A DNA stretch of 64,000 bases from Antilocapra americana (GCA_007570785.1 ML661885.1:13238915-13302914); one strand, 5' to 3'. Positions 49,603 to 61,983 are shown, counted from the stretch's first letter. A program made the numbers and translations. The notes: a model not told the origin generated them from the sequence alone.

Positions 49603-49956
49603 CTTATTGTATAGGGGCAACTAAAAATGAAGGATATATAGCAAGTGGCAATAACTGCAAAAATGTTTTCTGGTCAGCACAATCTTTGAAATCATAGAGT
49701 GGTAATGAGGCTAAGTGGCAGTAAAGTCCTTTGAGGCTTGTAAATATAAACAGTTTTATAATAATAATAGTTTACATTTGTAAAGAGCTTTTAACTACTT
49801 TCATGTGTATTATTTGAGCAAATGATGACTGTGAGTGGCTTTTTCCCTTGTGGATGGCTTTTAAGCTATTACATAACGGAAGAGAAACTTTAGATTGCTA
49901 GCCAAAGTATATGAGCTGGACTATTTCTCATTTTGATTTTAAAAATAAGTACACAG

Positions 49957-50165
49957 GAACTTCCCTGGTGGTCCAGTGGTTAAGAATCTGCCGTGCATTG
50001 CAAGGGGCACAGGTTTGATTCCTGGTTGGGGAATTAAGATCCCATATGCTGTAGAGCAGCCATTTCCATGCATTGCAACTCCTGAGCCAGAGTGCCAGCA
50101 TAATGCAGCAAAGATCTTGTGTGGCCCAATGCAGCCTAATAAATAAATGAATAATAAAATAAAAT
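49957..50165 (+). mobile_element. CHR-type tRNA-derived SINE, sense
   Basis: 'ggaacttccctggtggtccagtggttaagaatctgcc', 'gtttgattcctggttggggaattaagatcccatatgc' and an A-rich AATAAA-repeat tail. This is the CHR family shared by whales, hippos and ruminants. Similar short repeats 'aaaataagtacac' and 'aaaataagcacgc' flank it. Confidence 0.85.
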
Positions 50166-50183
50166 AAGCACGCAAAAATCCTT

Positions 50184-50246
50184 AACTTTAATGAGTGCTT
50201 TGTATAACTTTAATGAGTGTATAACTTTGTATAACTTTAATGAGTG
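50184..50246. repeat. Three-copy local repeat of AACTTTAATGAGTG
   Basis: Exact copies at 50184-50197, 50206-50219 and 50233-50246, with an extra partial TATAACTTTG between the last two. The array abuts the head of a Bov-tA SINE. Confidence 0.85.
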
Positions 50247-50432
50247 CTTCCCTCATAGCTCAGTTGGTAAAGAATCTGCCTGCAATGCAGGAGACTTTGG
50301 TTCGATCCCTAGGTTGGGAAGATCCCCTGAGAAGGGAAAGGCTACCCACTCCAGTATTCTGGCCTGGAGAATTCCATGGACTCTATAGTCCATGGGGTCG
50401 CAAAGAGTCAGACACGACTGAGCTACTTTAGC
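50247..50432 (+). mobile_element. Bov-tA SINE, sense
   Basis: The head is 'cttccctcatagctcagttggtaaagaatctgcctgcaatgcagg' and the tail is 'ggtcgcaaagagtcagacacgactgagc'. Confidence 0.93.
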
Positions 50433-50464
50433 TTCACTTGTACATAACAATAGACTATGATTTA

Positions 50465-50690
50465 TAATATATGTAGCATAGTAGTTAAGAGTACAAGACT
50501 CTGAAGCCTGACTCTTTGGGTTCAAATATCTGCTCGTCCCTTTCTAAATGTATATGTATGGGCAAGTTCCCTAACTTCTTCATGACTTGGTTTCCTCATC
50601 TGAAACTAAGGATAAATAATAGTACTAACTTATAAGATTGTATGATGATTAAATGAATTAATATATATATATGTTAATGCTCTTAGTTAC
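50465..50690 (+). mobile_element. MIR SINE, sense
   Basis: 'gcatagtagttaagagtacaagactctgaagcctgactctttgggttcaaa', 'tgacttggtttcctcatctg' and 'attgtatgatgattaaatgaatta' follow MIR in order. Confidence 0.88.
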
Positions 50691-50754
50691 ATACTGCTAT
50701 TTATTATTATTAGTAGTAGTAGAAACCATAGTAGCATTTTGTTGTTATTGCTAT

Positions 50755-51065
50755 TTTTAAAATTTATTTATTTTAAATTGGAGGATAATTGCTTTATAAT
50801 ATTGTATTACTATTATTTTTTATCTTACTTTAATATGTTATTGGCGTATAGTTGGTATACAATGTTGTATTAGTTTCAGGTGTACAGCAAAGAGAATCAG
50901 TTATGCATATTCATATATCAAATCTTTTTAAGATTCTTTTCTCATCTAGGCTGTTACAGAGTAACAAGTAGAGTTTCCTATGCTATACAGTAGGTCTTTA
51001 TTAGTTAACTATTTTATATATACTTTATATATAAAGTAGTGTATATATGTCAATCCCAAACTTCC
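50755..51065 (-). mobile_element. Artiodactyl L1 3' tails, antisense
   Basis: 'taaattggaggataattgctttataatattgt' and then a second start, 'ttggcgtatagttggtatacaatgttgtattagtttcaggtgtac', suggest two L1 3' ends next to each other. The second runs through 'cctatgctatacagtaggtc'. Confidence 0.78.
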
Positions 51066-52369
51066 AATTTATGTCTGTTTTTTTTCAAGGAAATTACTCA
51101 CATAATTTATTCCAAGTCAAGTAGAAAAAAACATTTTCTCCATAATTCACATCCTGTTTAATACACATTATATTAAGTTGACCATATCACATCTAGAAAG
51201 CTATATACATTGTCCAATGATGTATCTAGTTTCTTCTCAGATATTTGGTATAAGAAAAAGCAAAGTATATCTTGGCTAAGTTTTTATTGCCCAGGGGCAA
51301 AGCAACTTTTAAATATATATGCTATTAAACACATGCATCAAGTATAGAATCCTTTTGGCCTTGATGCAGAAGAAATTAGTCCTTAAATGTCTTTTAAATT
51401 CAGTATGTGTATTATTTTTTAAATAATTTTTTGGCTCAACTCTATCCCCACTGGGCACAGATTCTTCCTCTTTTAGTTGTATTGAATCATATGAAGTTGT
51501 CATTTTTGTAAGTGAGAAATGTTTGAATATCAGATATTTCAAAATGTTCAACCTCATACATAATAACATGTAACACTGTAGGATAGCTATACTTAGAGAG
51601 ACATGTGTGTATGTGTAAAAGGTGGGAGACAGGACATGGAAGTTTGTGAGCATTTATACCCCTTGGCATACCCCAGCTAAAGACCTCTATTCTAGCTTGT
51701 GGTTTTAGACACTCAAAATCAAACACAATTGCCCTAGTTGGCTTTCCTGCTTCCACATTAATACAGAAAATAACATTTTTTAAATTATAAAATTAATGCT
51801 TGCTTCTTATGGAAAATATAGATAATTCTCAAAAAGGAAAAGAAAATCATTTATGGTCCTATCCATCAAGATAACTGCAACTAACCCTTTGGTATAAATA
51901 CATCGAAACTGCATTATTATCATAGGGTTTACTTTCTTAAAATATATGGGATCACACTATATATTTTCTTTGTATTATGTTTTTTATTCAGGTTTAAACA
52001 TTTGGAAGAAAATAAATTTTGGTCTTCTGAGGTTCTCAGCTCCATAGGTTTACTAATTATATGGCCAAAGGCAAATTTTATTACCTTTTTATGTCTCAGT
52101 TTCCACAATCTGCAAAATAAGATGATCATTAAAATAAATTAAGTAACATTGTGAATGTAAGGTCTTAGCATACACCTGGAATATTGCTGTTATTGTTATA
52201 TAAAAATTGGGAAGTAATGTAGAAATATAAGGTATAGTAAAGGCTGGTGGTAGATACATTTTCCGTGGATAACAAACAGGGCCAGGGAGTTACAAAACAT
52301 ACTTTTCTCTCTCAAACATGAGAGTTTTACCTTAAATGGGAAAAGAATATGAAAAAGAATATATACTTG
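51066..52369. other. Unassigned sequence
   Basis: AT-rich. 51780-52120 looks like a degraded old repeat ('aattataaaattaatgcttgcttcttatgg', 'cacagtttccacaatctgc'-like text) that I cannot name. Overlapping antisense open frames at 51309-51756 have no recognisable domain. Confidence 0.35.
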
Positions 52370-52475
52370 CGTATGTATAACCAAATCACTTTGCTATACA
52401 CCTGAAACTAACACAATGATATTTAATCAACTATACTCCAATATAAAATAAAACTTTAAATAAAAATAAATAAAT
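52370..52475 (+). mobile_element. Artiodactyl L1 3' tail, sense
   Basis: 'gtatgtataaccaaatcactttgctatacacctgaaactaacacaatgatatttaatcaactatactccaatataaaataaa' is the L1 3' end plus an A-rich tail. Confidence 0.85.
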
Positions 52476-53019
52476 TGGAAACATTAAAAATCGATAAAAA
52501 TATTTCACTTAAAAATGAAATATATATAAAAAAGTTTTCGTATAGAACTGAACCTAACATGCCTGGCAAATTATACCAATGTAAAAGCTAAATCCATTGG
52601 TTAATCAAATAATAGGCATTAGATTGCAGAGAGAAGGTGAGGTAGATATTCCTTCAAAAATGTTTGGTGAAGGAAAAGTATAGGAGCAGAGTCTATTGGG
52701 ACACTCTTGATACGGAACTGAAAAGGTGATGTGAGGTCTATGTCAGGTCATCACGATTGTGAGGGAGGCTAAATGAGGAAAGAGGGGCATGGATGGGACA
52801 GATCTTGTTCATGGTATTAATATCAATAGGTTCAGAGGCTTTGGTTTCTCCCAAAGGATGGAAACAAGTCTGGTTCTATGCAAGGATCTCTTTTGTATAT
52901 CCCAATCCCAGGGCAGATATTTGGGTAGTGGAGAGGTGTTTATGATAGAAAGGTGGAGGGTTGATAGATATCCACTCTAGAAGCCTGTTGGTCTTAAAAA
53001 TATGAAGAATTTCTAAGAG
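52476..53019. other. No feature recognised
   Basis: Unique sequence. An open frame at 52789-52980 shows no known domain. Confidence 0.4.
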
Positions 53020-53285
53020 AATAATAATGACCGATATTTACTAAGTGCTTTGTAAAATTCACCATTCTGACTCATTAGAATATGCTTAAGAAGTATTAAT
53101 TTATTTAATCTTCACTTCAGTCCTATAAGGTAGCTATTATTGTTGTCCTTATTTTCAGAAGAAACTAAAGCACATATAGATTAATCCACTTGCCCAAAGT
53201 CACACGTTAAGTTTAAAAACTTCAATAGAAACCATGTAGTTTGGTTCCAGAGTCACACTCCAAACCACTGTGCACACTGCCTTTC
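53020..53285 (-). mobile_element. MIR SINE, antisense
   Basis: 'gaccgatatttactaagtgctttg', 'cagtcctataaggtagctattattgttgtccttattttcagaagaaac', 'cacttgcccaaagtcacac' and 'gttccagagtcacactcc' follow the reverse complement of MIR. Confidence 0.88.
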
Positions 53286-53299
53286 AAGAGTTTGAGGGG

Positions 53300-53685
53300 G
53301 AGCCTATTATCCAGAGTGAAGTAAGCCAGAAGGAAGAACAAAAATACAGTATACGGAATTTAGAAAGATGGTAATGAGAACCCTGCATGCGAGACAGCAA
53401 AAGAAACGCAGATGTATAGAACAGGCTCGTGGACTCTGTAGAAGAGGGCAAGGGTGGGATGATATGGGATAATGGCATTGAAACATGTTAATTACCATAT
53501 ATGAAATCAATTGCCAGCCCAGGGTTGATGCTCGGGGCTGGTGCACCGGGATGACCCAGGGGGAGGGAATCGGGAGGGAGGAGGGAGAGGGGTTCTGGAG
53601 GGGGAGCATATGTATACCCATAGCGGCATTCATGTCAATGTATGGCAAAACCAACACAACAAAGTATAGAAAATTAAAAAAAAAA
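53300..53685 (+). mobile_element. 5'-truncated L1_BT, sense
   Basis: It begins 'gagcctattatccagagtgaagtaagccag', continues through 'gagaccctgcatgcgagacagc'-type text and a G-rich GGGAGGGAGGAGGGAG stretch, and ends in poly(A). The duplication AAGAGTTTGAGGGG lies at 53286-53299 and 53686-53699. Open frames on the opposite strand here are repeat shadows, not genes. Confidence 0.93.
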
Positions 53686-53699
53686 AAGAGTTTGAGGGG

Positions 53700-54379
53700 T
53701 CCGCTGAAGGAGGTTATAGGGAAGGTATGTTTTAATATGGTTTCAGGATTATGAGTTTGAGGATGATGGTTATGGCAGACTCTACTAGTTGCCCAGCCTG
53801 TTATCAATTCTTCTCTTCTTCCTCAGTAATAGAGAGCCATTATTAACTGAGCATATTTCTGCCCAGGTGTAGAACACAGAACAAAATAAAAAATATTTAA
53901 CTTGAAAAACAATCGTTACCTTGAAGCTAGATGTGGCCATGTTGACCAACTTCTAAGCCAAATAAATACAAGTGGAAGTCTTGTGTGAGACTTAAAAGAG
54001 TCATTAAAAGGGAGGAGGTATGCTGTTAGTGTCTTTCTCTCTTTTCTCTTACTTCTCTCTTGAAATACATGTGATGGCTGGAGTTCCAGCAGATATCTTG
54101 CATCATGAGATGACCTTGAAAATCGAAGGAATGTGTTAAGGTTGGCAGAGTGACACTGTGGAACCCTAGAGCAGCTACAGGACTGCTACTTCTGCATTTC
54201 ATTTACAAGAGAGAGAGAAATACATTTTAACTTTAAGTAATGTTATGTTGGTGTTTTATGTTAGATGTAGTTGAATCTAAACTTGAAAGACACAGGAGGG
54301 ATATTGATAAGGCACAAATCCACTATTACAGGGTGTTTCTGAGATGATCAAATGAATTAACCTCTACTTGGCCTTCAGT
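53700..54379. other. No feature recognised
   Basis: Unique sequence between an L1 tail and an L2. No coding signal seen. Confidence 0.4.
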
Positions 54380-55560
54380 CCTCTCTACCCCTTGACAGAT
54401 TTTCTTAGATTAATTGACTTCTGAGTGTTGGTGTTCCTCAGGTCTTGGTTTTAGGTCCCCTTCTCTTTGGATATTTTCTTCCTAGGTCATATCTATTTAC
54501 ATGTCTTTATATATTCTGTTGGTGATTTTCAAGTTTATGTCTTGAGCATAGACTCTTCTCAGATACATTTATATAGCTACCTATTTGGTATTTCCTCTTG
54601 GATTTTTCACAGGAATTTCAAAGTTAATATGCCTCAGATGGATTTTTAATCCCCATCCCCACCTTGCCATTCTGGCTGATACCTGTTCTTCCTTCGTTTT
54701 CTCTTAAGTAAGTGGCACCATCATTCAAGCCAGAAACCCAGGAGTCATTGATGATTTGTCCCTTCCCCTCAACCTCACCATCTTCCTTCAATCCATCAGT
54801 AAGACTATTTCCAAAGTATATCTTGAATGTGTTTACATTTCTCCATCTTGGCTTCCATCATCTCAGCCCATGCACTATCATTTCTTGAAACAACTACAAT
54901 AATGGCATCAGACTGGTGTTTTTCTTCATGTCTCATCTCCTTCTAATTCATTTCCACATACAATGAGGAGGGCAAATGGCCTTTTAAAACTGTAAATAAA
55001 TTTATGTCTGTCCCTTAAAATACTTGACTGGCTTCCCATCGTATTTATAAATAAAATCGAAACTGTCATGGATTACAAGGTCTTACATGTTTTATGATAC
55101 TTACCTTTCTAATCTCAGTGTTCTTCTCTGCTTATTATAAGCCACCTACTGTGGTCTCTCAGGTCTTTAGATGCTGTTCTCTTTTATGCTTTAGCACTTT
55201 TGCTCAGGGCATCTGCTTAGAATGCTTTTTAATGTATTTTTTACGTGATTATCTCTATTTCAGCTTAAATCTGCAGAAAGTCCTTCCCTGGTCAACCTAA
55301 AAATCATTCCCCGTCCAGCTACTGTTGCTTTCTACTACAGTGCCTTATTTATTTTTCTTTTGGAGTACCTTTCTTATATTATAATTAAATTATTTTAATT
55401 TAACAAATTACCTGTTTATTGACTGTCTCTTACCTAGACTATAACCTTCATGAATGAAGAGATTATGACTTATTTATTGTGATAAAGCAACACTTAAACT
55501 ATGACTATTTCCCACCATATAACTAATATCTGGCACTGTTTATTAAATGAATGATAAAAT
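54380..55560 (+). mobile_element. L2 LINE 3' half, sense
   Basis: In order: 'ggtcttggttttaggtccccttctc', 'tttcaagtttatgtc', 'gatttttcacagg ... aagttaatatgcctcag', 'ccagaaacccaggagtcattgatgatttgtcccttcc', 'caatccatcagtaag', 'gactggcttcccatcg', 'ttgctcagggcatctgc', 'gtccttccctggtcaacc' and 'atctggcactgtttattaaatgaatga'. These are the landmarks of the L2 reverse-transcriptase end and 3' UTR over about 1.2 kb. The copy is ancient and has no intact frame. Confidence 0.88.
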
Positions 55561-56484
55561 GAATCTACCTAAAGATTCTCAGAGATTCTGGAGAAACCTG
55601 TGAAATCTGGTGGGTAAATGGCCATATGTATTGAAGGCATTAGACAACATTTGTGCTGGGTCATGCAAAATACATTTGATTGTCTGGGACTTCTGTTTGC
55701 ATCAAATTGCTATAGGCAAATGTAACTGGGGGTTGAGTGGGCTTAGAGACTGTGCCATTTGACATACCTCTGCTAAGTCCTTACTAGAGAATTGGGCTAC
55801 ACACTGGCCTATTGACTGTGTGGTTGCAGTTTGCCAAGGCCAAGGCTGTGACTGGCCATCTGTGTCTGAGGTCCTTCTTTCGGTCTGGAATGGTGAGACA
55901 AAAACACTCCTGTCTTTCTGAAGCTGATGAAGAACAGACTTCTTCCCTGGAATGGGGCCGAATGGTAATGTGCCTCTAAGGACTGCACTGAGTAAACCTT
56001 TAGAGCAAGGTACAGTCAAAACTGATTAAAATCACACTATTTCATAACACTGCTTACAGGCAAAGACATATACCAGGAAGCTGTGAAGAAAGAAAGCTGG
56101 CTGTCCAATCAACAGCAACTTGGATCTGTTCTCTCACCTCTTGAGCTGTTTGTTCAGCACTGCATGGAAACAGATTTCCTAGTTCGTTTGTCTATTACAC
56201 ATTCAGCTTCCCCCTACCCCGTGTCTGACTTATTGATAAGACTCCAGTAGACATCCAAGAGTGTCCCACCTCAAGATTAAAAGTTGAAATAATGCTCTTG
56301 TTTCTCTGTTGCTTCCTTGGAAGGAAATATTTAGGGGTATCTTAGGAAAATTGAAAAAAAGAATCATACCTCTTAGAAGTCTTTAGTATGTTACTAACAC
56401 ATAAAGAATTGCCATTCTTTCTTTGAGAAAGTGGACTATGTTTCCAAGAAGCTGTTCACTAGTGTTCTAATATTCAGTCTTTTC
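55561..56484. other. No feature recognised
   Basis: Unique sequence. A 105-codon antisense open frame at 55702-56019 lacks known motifs and splice context. Confidence 0.4.
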
Positions 56485-56730
56485 TGAGTGATGATGGAAA
56501 GAGTGTTGTTCCTGGAATTCAAAGAAGGGTTCAAATTATGACTCTGTCACTTAACAATTTGAAGACTTTAGGAAAGTCACTTAACATCTCTGAGCCTTAA
56601 TTTCCTTAAGTAAAATAGAAATAACAGCTGCTCTACCTAACTCGCAGACTTGTTTTTAGAATCAAAATAATGGATGTGAAGGTACTTTGTATCCTGTAAA
56701 GCTCTTTGCAAACGTAAAGTACCATTGTCC
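56485..56730 (+). mobile_element. MIR SINE, sense
   Basis: 'gagtgttgttcctggaattcaaagaagggttcaaattatgactctgtcacttaac', 'ggaaagtcacttaacatctctgagccttaatttcc' and 'ctgtaaagctctttgcaaacg' match MIR. Confidence 0.88.
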
Positions 56731-58311
56731 TTGCCAAGACTTTTTTCTTGCCTTTTCTCAAAAAAAATGTTGACTTTCTCCAACCACTAGTTAATCATTC
56801 CTCTAAGGCCATACTTTTTTTTTTTTCCAGGCAGAACAGGTGTCAAGCTCTATGATGAGATTTGGAAGAAAGTGGAGAAGAAACCCTAGAGTCTTGCAAG
56901 TGACCTGCCAGCCTTCAAAGAAAGGAAAGTTGGCTCATATAAAAACCTTTTCCTTGCCATATCTCCTCTACCTAGGCCCCTAAGGAAATACAGATTCTGA
57001 TAGAAAGCATATACTTAGGAAAATATTGTTAGTATATTAAAGGGGAATTATAAATGCACTTATTTAATAGACTTAATCCATTAGTTCATTATAAAGGGAA
57101 AAACATATCAACCTGATTAAAAATCAGTTTAATTTATGGTATTGCATAAAATTTTTACTATTTTTCCAAACAACAGTATTTTGACTAAAAGCAATCATTT
57201 TCCTTCTCTAAACTTCATCAGGACAGTTTTAATAGTTTAATAGTTTAATGTCCTTTCATCTTAACTGTCCTAGAAGGTCTTGTAAAAATTATTTCACATA
57301 GTCTGGGAAGAACAGGAATATTTGTGACCATGAGTAATACAAGTATAAGATGAAAGACTCTTCTTTATATTTGAATCTGCTAACTTCCCCCAAACTATTA
57401 CACTATTTGTATTTGTCTCAAAACTTAGGAATATACTTTAGTGATTATATTTTTTGTAACGAGTAATTTAGTATATTAAATAATATAATAATTCATACTA
57501 AGAAAAGAAATGAGGAATAGATTAAAATTCTGGCAGCAGGAATAATCACTTTAACTTAATAACTGCCCAGGACAGTGAAATGAACACTTTCAGTACTTAG
57601 TTGTTGGTTCTGAGTAGTAAGTTTAGCTTTAGTAGCAAACATGAATTCTTTCCTTCCATCCCTACCCCCACCCCACCCAGATTTAAAGTTTTATCTATTC
57701 TTAAAATGTAATCAGAGCAGACACTTTACCCACAGCCCCAGCACACACACATGAGAAGGCCAAGTTCCTAAAAAAAACTCTGGTAGGAAAATTCACCCTT
57801 TAAAAATGTAAGATATTACCAGATAATTGAATTAGAAAGCTTGAAGTTTTTAGTGCATGAAATAAGGAGAATAGTCAGTAGTATTTCAACCCTTTGATAT
57901 GAATAATAATGGATACTTTACCATTAATTTCCATTAATCATTGCTTGCTGCTAGAACATTTTCAGAATCTCTATCTGCTAGTTTCAAGGAGAGATTAAAA
58001 ATATGTCCAGTTTACCTTATGGGGATAATGTATATACTAAGGTTTTATTTCTTTTGTGTCTAATGTTCTGTCTGGATCCTTTTGGACTTTATGATCCAGA
58101 GACTCTAGTTTCCCAGACAGTTGTCTCAGAAATGCAGCAAAATTGGGGGTCTGATATTTATCAAGCTTTGGATAGCCTTTATTTTACATATTTGGCCTAA
58201 CTAAATAGATATTTCCTAAATTATGAATTAAATTGAAGATTCTATACCTTGGTTCTAATCACTGAAGTTTACATGAAAACACACCACCAGCTCTTATGTG
58301 TATCTACCTCC
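56731..58311. other. Unassigned unique sequence
   Basis: No repeat or gene recognised. Contains a T homopolymer near 56813-56826 and the short tandem 'aatagttt' at about 57230-57247. Confidence 0.4.
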
Positions 58312-58322
58312 CTCCTTACCAA

Positions 58323-58526
58323 GTGAAGTCGCTCAGTTTGTGTCCGACTCTTGGCCACCCCATGGACTATTGCCTGCCAGGCTCCTCCATCCATGGGATT
58401 TTCTAGGCCAGAATACTAGAGTGGATTGCCATTTCCTTCTCCAGGACATCTTCCCAAGCCAGGGATCAAACCCAGGTCTTGCACATTACAGGCAGATACT
58501 TTATCATCTGAGCCACCAGGGAAGCC
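58323..58526 (-). mobile_element. Bov-tA SINE, antisense
   Basis: 'gtgaagtcgctcagtttgtgtccgactc' to the antisense head 'catctgagccaccagggaagc'. Duplications CTCCTTACCAA lie at 58312-58322 and 58527-58537. Confidence 0.95.
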
Positions 58527-58537
58527 CTCCTTACCAA

Positions 58538-58984
58538 AGTAGAGTGCAACTCCAAAGCTGAAGGGTGTTTTCCTTAGCTTCCTTTATCTCTGGAGAAGGG
58601 CCCAATGCAAAAGGTTCTATGGTTTCTCTGCCAGCCACTCTATTTTTCTATTCCCAGTCACTAGTTCCTTCTTTTTCTACTTATCACTAATCAAAATGAC
58701 TTACAATTTAAATAAACAGGAACTCAAATTGGTTGCTAAAAATATATATATACAGGAGACTAGAATTTCTTTTAAGAGAAGATTGTTGCTGGGAAAAGAT
58801 TCTTATGCATGGGTAAAGATATTTTTATTCAGTATTTAAAGATGTTTGCCTATCTCAGTGAGGTAGGTTTATGAGTCTGTCCCATGAGAGAAGTTTTGGA
58901 TGAGGATGGGGTAGTGGCAGGGGATGGGGAAGAAAGGTTGAGTCCTTGAGCAAGTACATGGGGGTTTATATAAGGGAGTTAGGG
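58538..58984. other. No feature recognised
   Basis: Unique sequence with a short TA tract near 58741-58751. Confidence 0.4.
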
Positions 58985-59517
58985 TGATGCTGAAGGAAGA
59001 GCACTAGAGATGCTGAAGATAAACTTTGCCCATCTCACTGTTAGGGGAAACACACTGACTGAAGCCACCCACCCTGGCCAGGTACCATAGTAACCATTTG
59101 CATGAGTTATTGTACCACACAGGGTCCTAAGGAACATGGAACTAACAAGCCACCACCAACCAGAAGAGTTCACAAAAGGTCAAAAGGAGATGCCACTGTC
59201 CTAGCACCTCCCAGAATCCTTCTCAGTGGCATCCATGTTGGCTGAGTAACGTGTATGCCGCCTGGAAGGACCCTGAGTCAGACTTAGTAGCCAAAGACAA
59301 CCCAGAAACTAATCCCATCACCATAAAACCAGAGACTGCGAGCCACTTGGCAGAGCAGTTCTCCTTGGTTCCCTTACCTTCCTGCTCTCTGTTTGGGCCC
59401 TCTTTCCCAATAAAGTCTCTTGCTTTGTCAGCACATGTGTCTCTTCGCACAAGTCATTACTGAGTGTTAGACAAGAACCCACTTTTGGTTCCTGGAAGGG
59501 GGCCCCTTCCTGCAACA
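58985..59517 (+). mobile_element. Putative solo LTR of an endogenous retrovirus (class I-like)
   Basis: A locally GC-richer block with an LTR-like layout. A U3-like part is followed by a C/T-rich stretch, then CCCAATAAAGTCTCTTGCTTTG (AATAAA at about 59409-59414), a GT/CT-rich downstream part and a terminal 'ccttcctgcaaca'. The polyadenylation signal in this context is typical of gammaretrovirus-like LTRs. The 5' boundary and target duplication are not clear, and no gag, pol or env sequence adjoins it. Confidence 0.5.
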
Positions 59518-60120
59518 TTACTACTTTTCCTAAAGTAGAAATAAGGTCTCCATTCTCTAAGAACTTGAATTTCAGTTTCTATAGCAAGAATTTATTGCAG
59601 TGGAATTGTGAATTACCAAGACATATTATCAAAATAATTTGTAGCCTTTTAAGAATTTTTTTAGTGAAAAAAGTTAGAGCACAGTATTTTTTAGGGGTAG
59701 ATTGGATTAACTGTAATACTGCAGAGAACACTGGGAAAAGTGAGCTATATAATATATAACTGTGACTCTGAGATAGTGACTAAGAAAATATAAAAGATCA
59801 TTTTCATTTAGGAAAAAATAGACCATTTTCATCCATGATATCTTTTAAAGAAGGAATATCTGAATACTTGGTTAACTTCGTCCTTTATTATTACCTCTTT
59901 TAATAGCATGGTATCTGGCACACAGTAAGTAGACAAGACTTATATGTTATCTTTAGCACAACTATAAGCACAAGATTATTATTTTCAGTCTAGAATTAGA
60001 GAAGTTAAGGCCTGTGTCTGGTTTTCTCTATTTTTTTTTGTTAGATTTTAAAACTCTGTTCTTAGCTCTCAATTTCCTGGCTTAATAATCTTATTTTCAA
60101 GTTTTTTGTTAGCATTGTTT
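59518..60120. other. No feature recognised
   Basis: AT-rich unique sequence. Confidence 0.4.
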
Positions 60121-60124
60121 TCTT

Positions 60125-60512
60125 TTGTTAGGGCTGCCATAACAAAATACCACAAACTGAGTGGTTTAAACAACAGAAATTTATTTTCTTACAACTCTAG
60201 AGGCTAGAAATTCATGATTCAAGTGTTGGCATATTTGGTTTCTTCTGAAGCTTGTCTCCTTGACTTGCAGATGGCTTCCTTCTGGCTGTGTCCTCATATG
60301 ATCCTCTCCTGGTGTGTATGTGTATTTTTTGTGTCCTAATCTTTCCTTCTTATAAGGACACCAGTCATATTAGAATTAGAATCCACTGCTATGATCTCAA
60401 TTTACCTTAACTACCTCTGTAAAGAATCTATCTTCAAATACAGGTTTGGGGTATTGGGGATGAATATGCTAATACATGAATTTGGGGAGGAATTAATTCA
60501 GTCCATAACAAC
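60125..60512 (-). mobile_element. ERVL-MaLR LTR (MLT1-like), antisense
   Basis: 'gttagggctgccataacaaaataccacaaactgagtggtttaaacaacagaaatttattttcttacaactctagaggctag', 'ggctgtgtcctcatatg', 'cttataaggacaccagtcatattag' and 'tgaatttggggagg' are the reverse complement of a MaLR LTR. It is a second, diverged relative of the copy at 11553-11935. Confidence 0.85.
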
Positions 60513-61946
60513 CACCTTGAGCCATGCCATGCTGCTTCAGGAGTTCAGATAGAATTCCTCAAAATAGGCCTATGTAAAAGACCAAGACAAGCACTATGAA
60601 GATTTGTTAAGATGATCATATCCTCTTGTCAACTACATACCAAGGACCAAAAGAAATTGAGTACCAAGTCTAAATAAAGTTATATATTCTCATTTTTTCT
60701 CTCTTTCTCATTCTATATAGGAGCCATGGGCAATCATTTACACCTTAGAATACTAGGAAGAGCAAAAAAATATGTTTGGTGAATATCTATGATTACATGA
60801 AGAGAGCTATTTTATAGTTTTCTTGAGTTGTGACGTGTGGTCTTAGATTTTGGCGGGCTTGATTTAAATGCAAAAAAGCACTTCTTGAGAGATGTAACTC
60901 TCAGGTACAATGACTCATTAGAGCAACAAGTACTAACTAGTATTAATAGAGATGTTAATCATAGTCACTGAGGTCCCGCGAGATTTCAGTCTTTCCTCAA
61001 CCCTCAAAAGAAGGTTAAAATATTCAGTATACATGGCTTCAGTGGCAAGAGGATTTAATTTTGAGTTGAATCAAGTTCCACATTCGTCATGGTTCTCTGA
61101 GTTCTTCTTTGTGTGGCTCTCTGAAACATGGAGATCTGATCTTTGAAGTTTTTCTAGAAGTTCTCTTTCCTTTGTTTGGGTTATTTGGTGAATGATAAAT
61201 TGTTAATCTATAGCTCTCCACCTGTCCCCCCCCCCCACCTTGCCCTTATCCAGTACTGATCATGTCCTCAGGCATTTCCCCTGCTGGGGTTCTCAGCTGG
61301 ACTTGGTCAATTTTCTTATCCTTACCTCACTGAGTGGCCTGCTCAGATATCTTGAAAATTTGTTAGCTTGCATTCTTCTCTGAATGCAGGGAGATTTATT
61401 TCCTCCTTTTATGTCTTCCCTTAAAGTTTTCCTGAAATAGAATGTTTTAAACTCATATAATTCTGTCACCGAATCCTGAAAAGTTAGATAACTTTGGAAA
61501 AATTATCTTAAGGTTCTAGTAAAAAGGACATTCTCTTGAAGATTGACTTACTAGTTCTATCTTCAGGTCCTGAAAATACCAAATTTCTATAGTTCTTTCA
61601 TGGGACCACCCCAAAGAGCTTCTTTTATACAAGATTCAGTCACTTTTGTGTCTCCTAAACAAATTGTACAGCCATGTCTGTGAATGTCATTGCCGTCCTC
61701 TAGAATTTTAATAGATAAGCCATGGGGAAATCTACTAGACACCTGGAAGCTTAAGGATCCTTTGAAAATAGATTATTCATTTGTGGGATCTATGGACATG
61801 CTCTGTTAACGATCCACTTCCTTCCTCTTTCCTCCTCTCCTGCAATGACCATGCTGGGAAATGGAATTCCATTTTAAAATGGAATTTTAAAAGAGATTTG
61901 ATAATGCATTATACTTCCTTCAGAAAGGTCCAGTTTGTTCTATTGC

Positions 61947-61983
<37 letters not shown>

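Noticed and set aside
20128..50432. tRNA-like heads (for example at 20128, 28843, 42164, 49957 and 50247) as tRNA genes
   Set aside because: They are 5' parts of Bov-tA or CHR SINEs, followed by SINE bodies and lacking a foldable complete tRNA.
53307..53807. 166-codon antisense open frame, with a near twin at 62807-63076
   Set aside because: Both are the reverse strand of L1_BT 3' UTRs; similarity between them is repeat identity, not a gene family.
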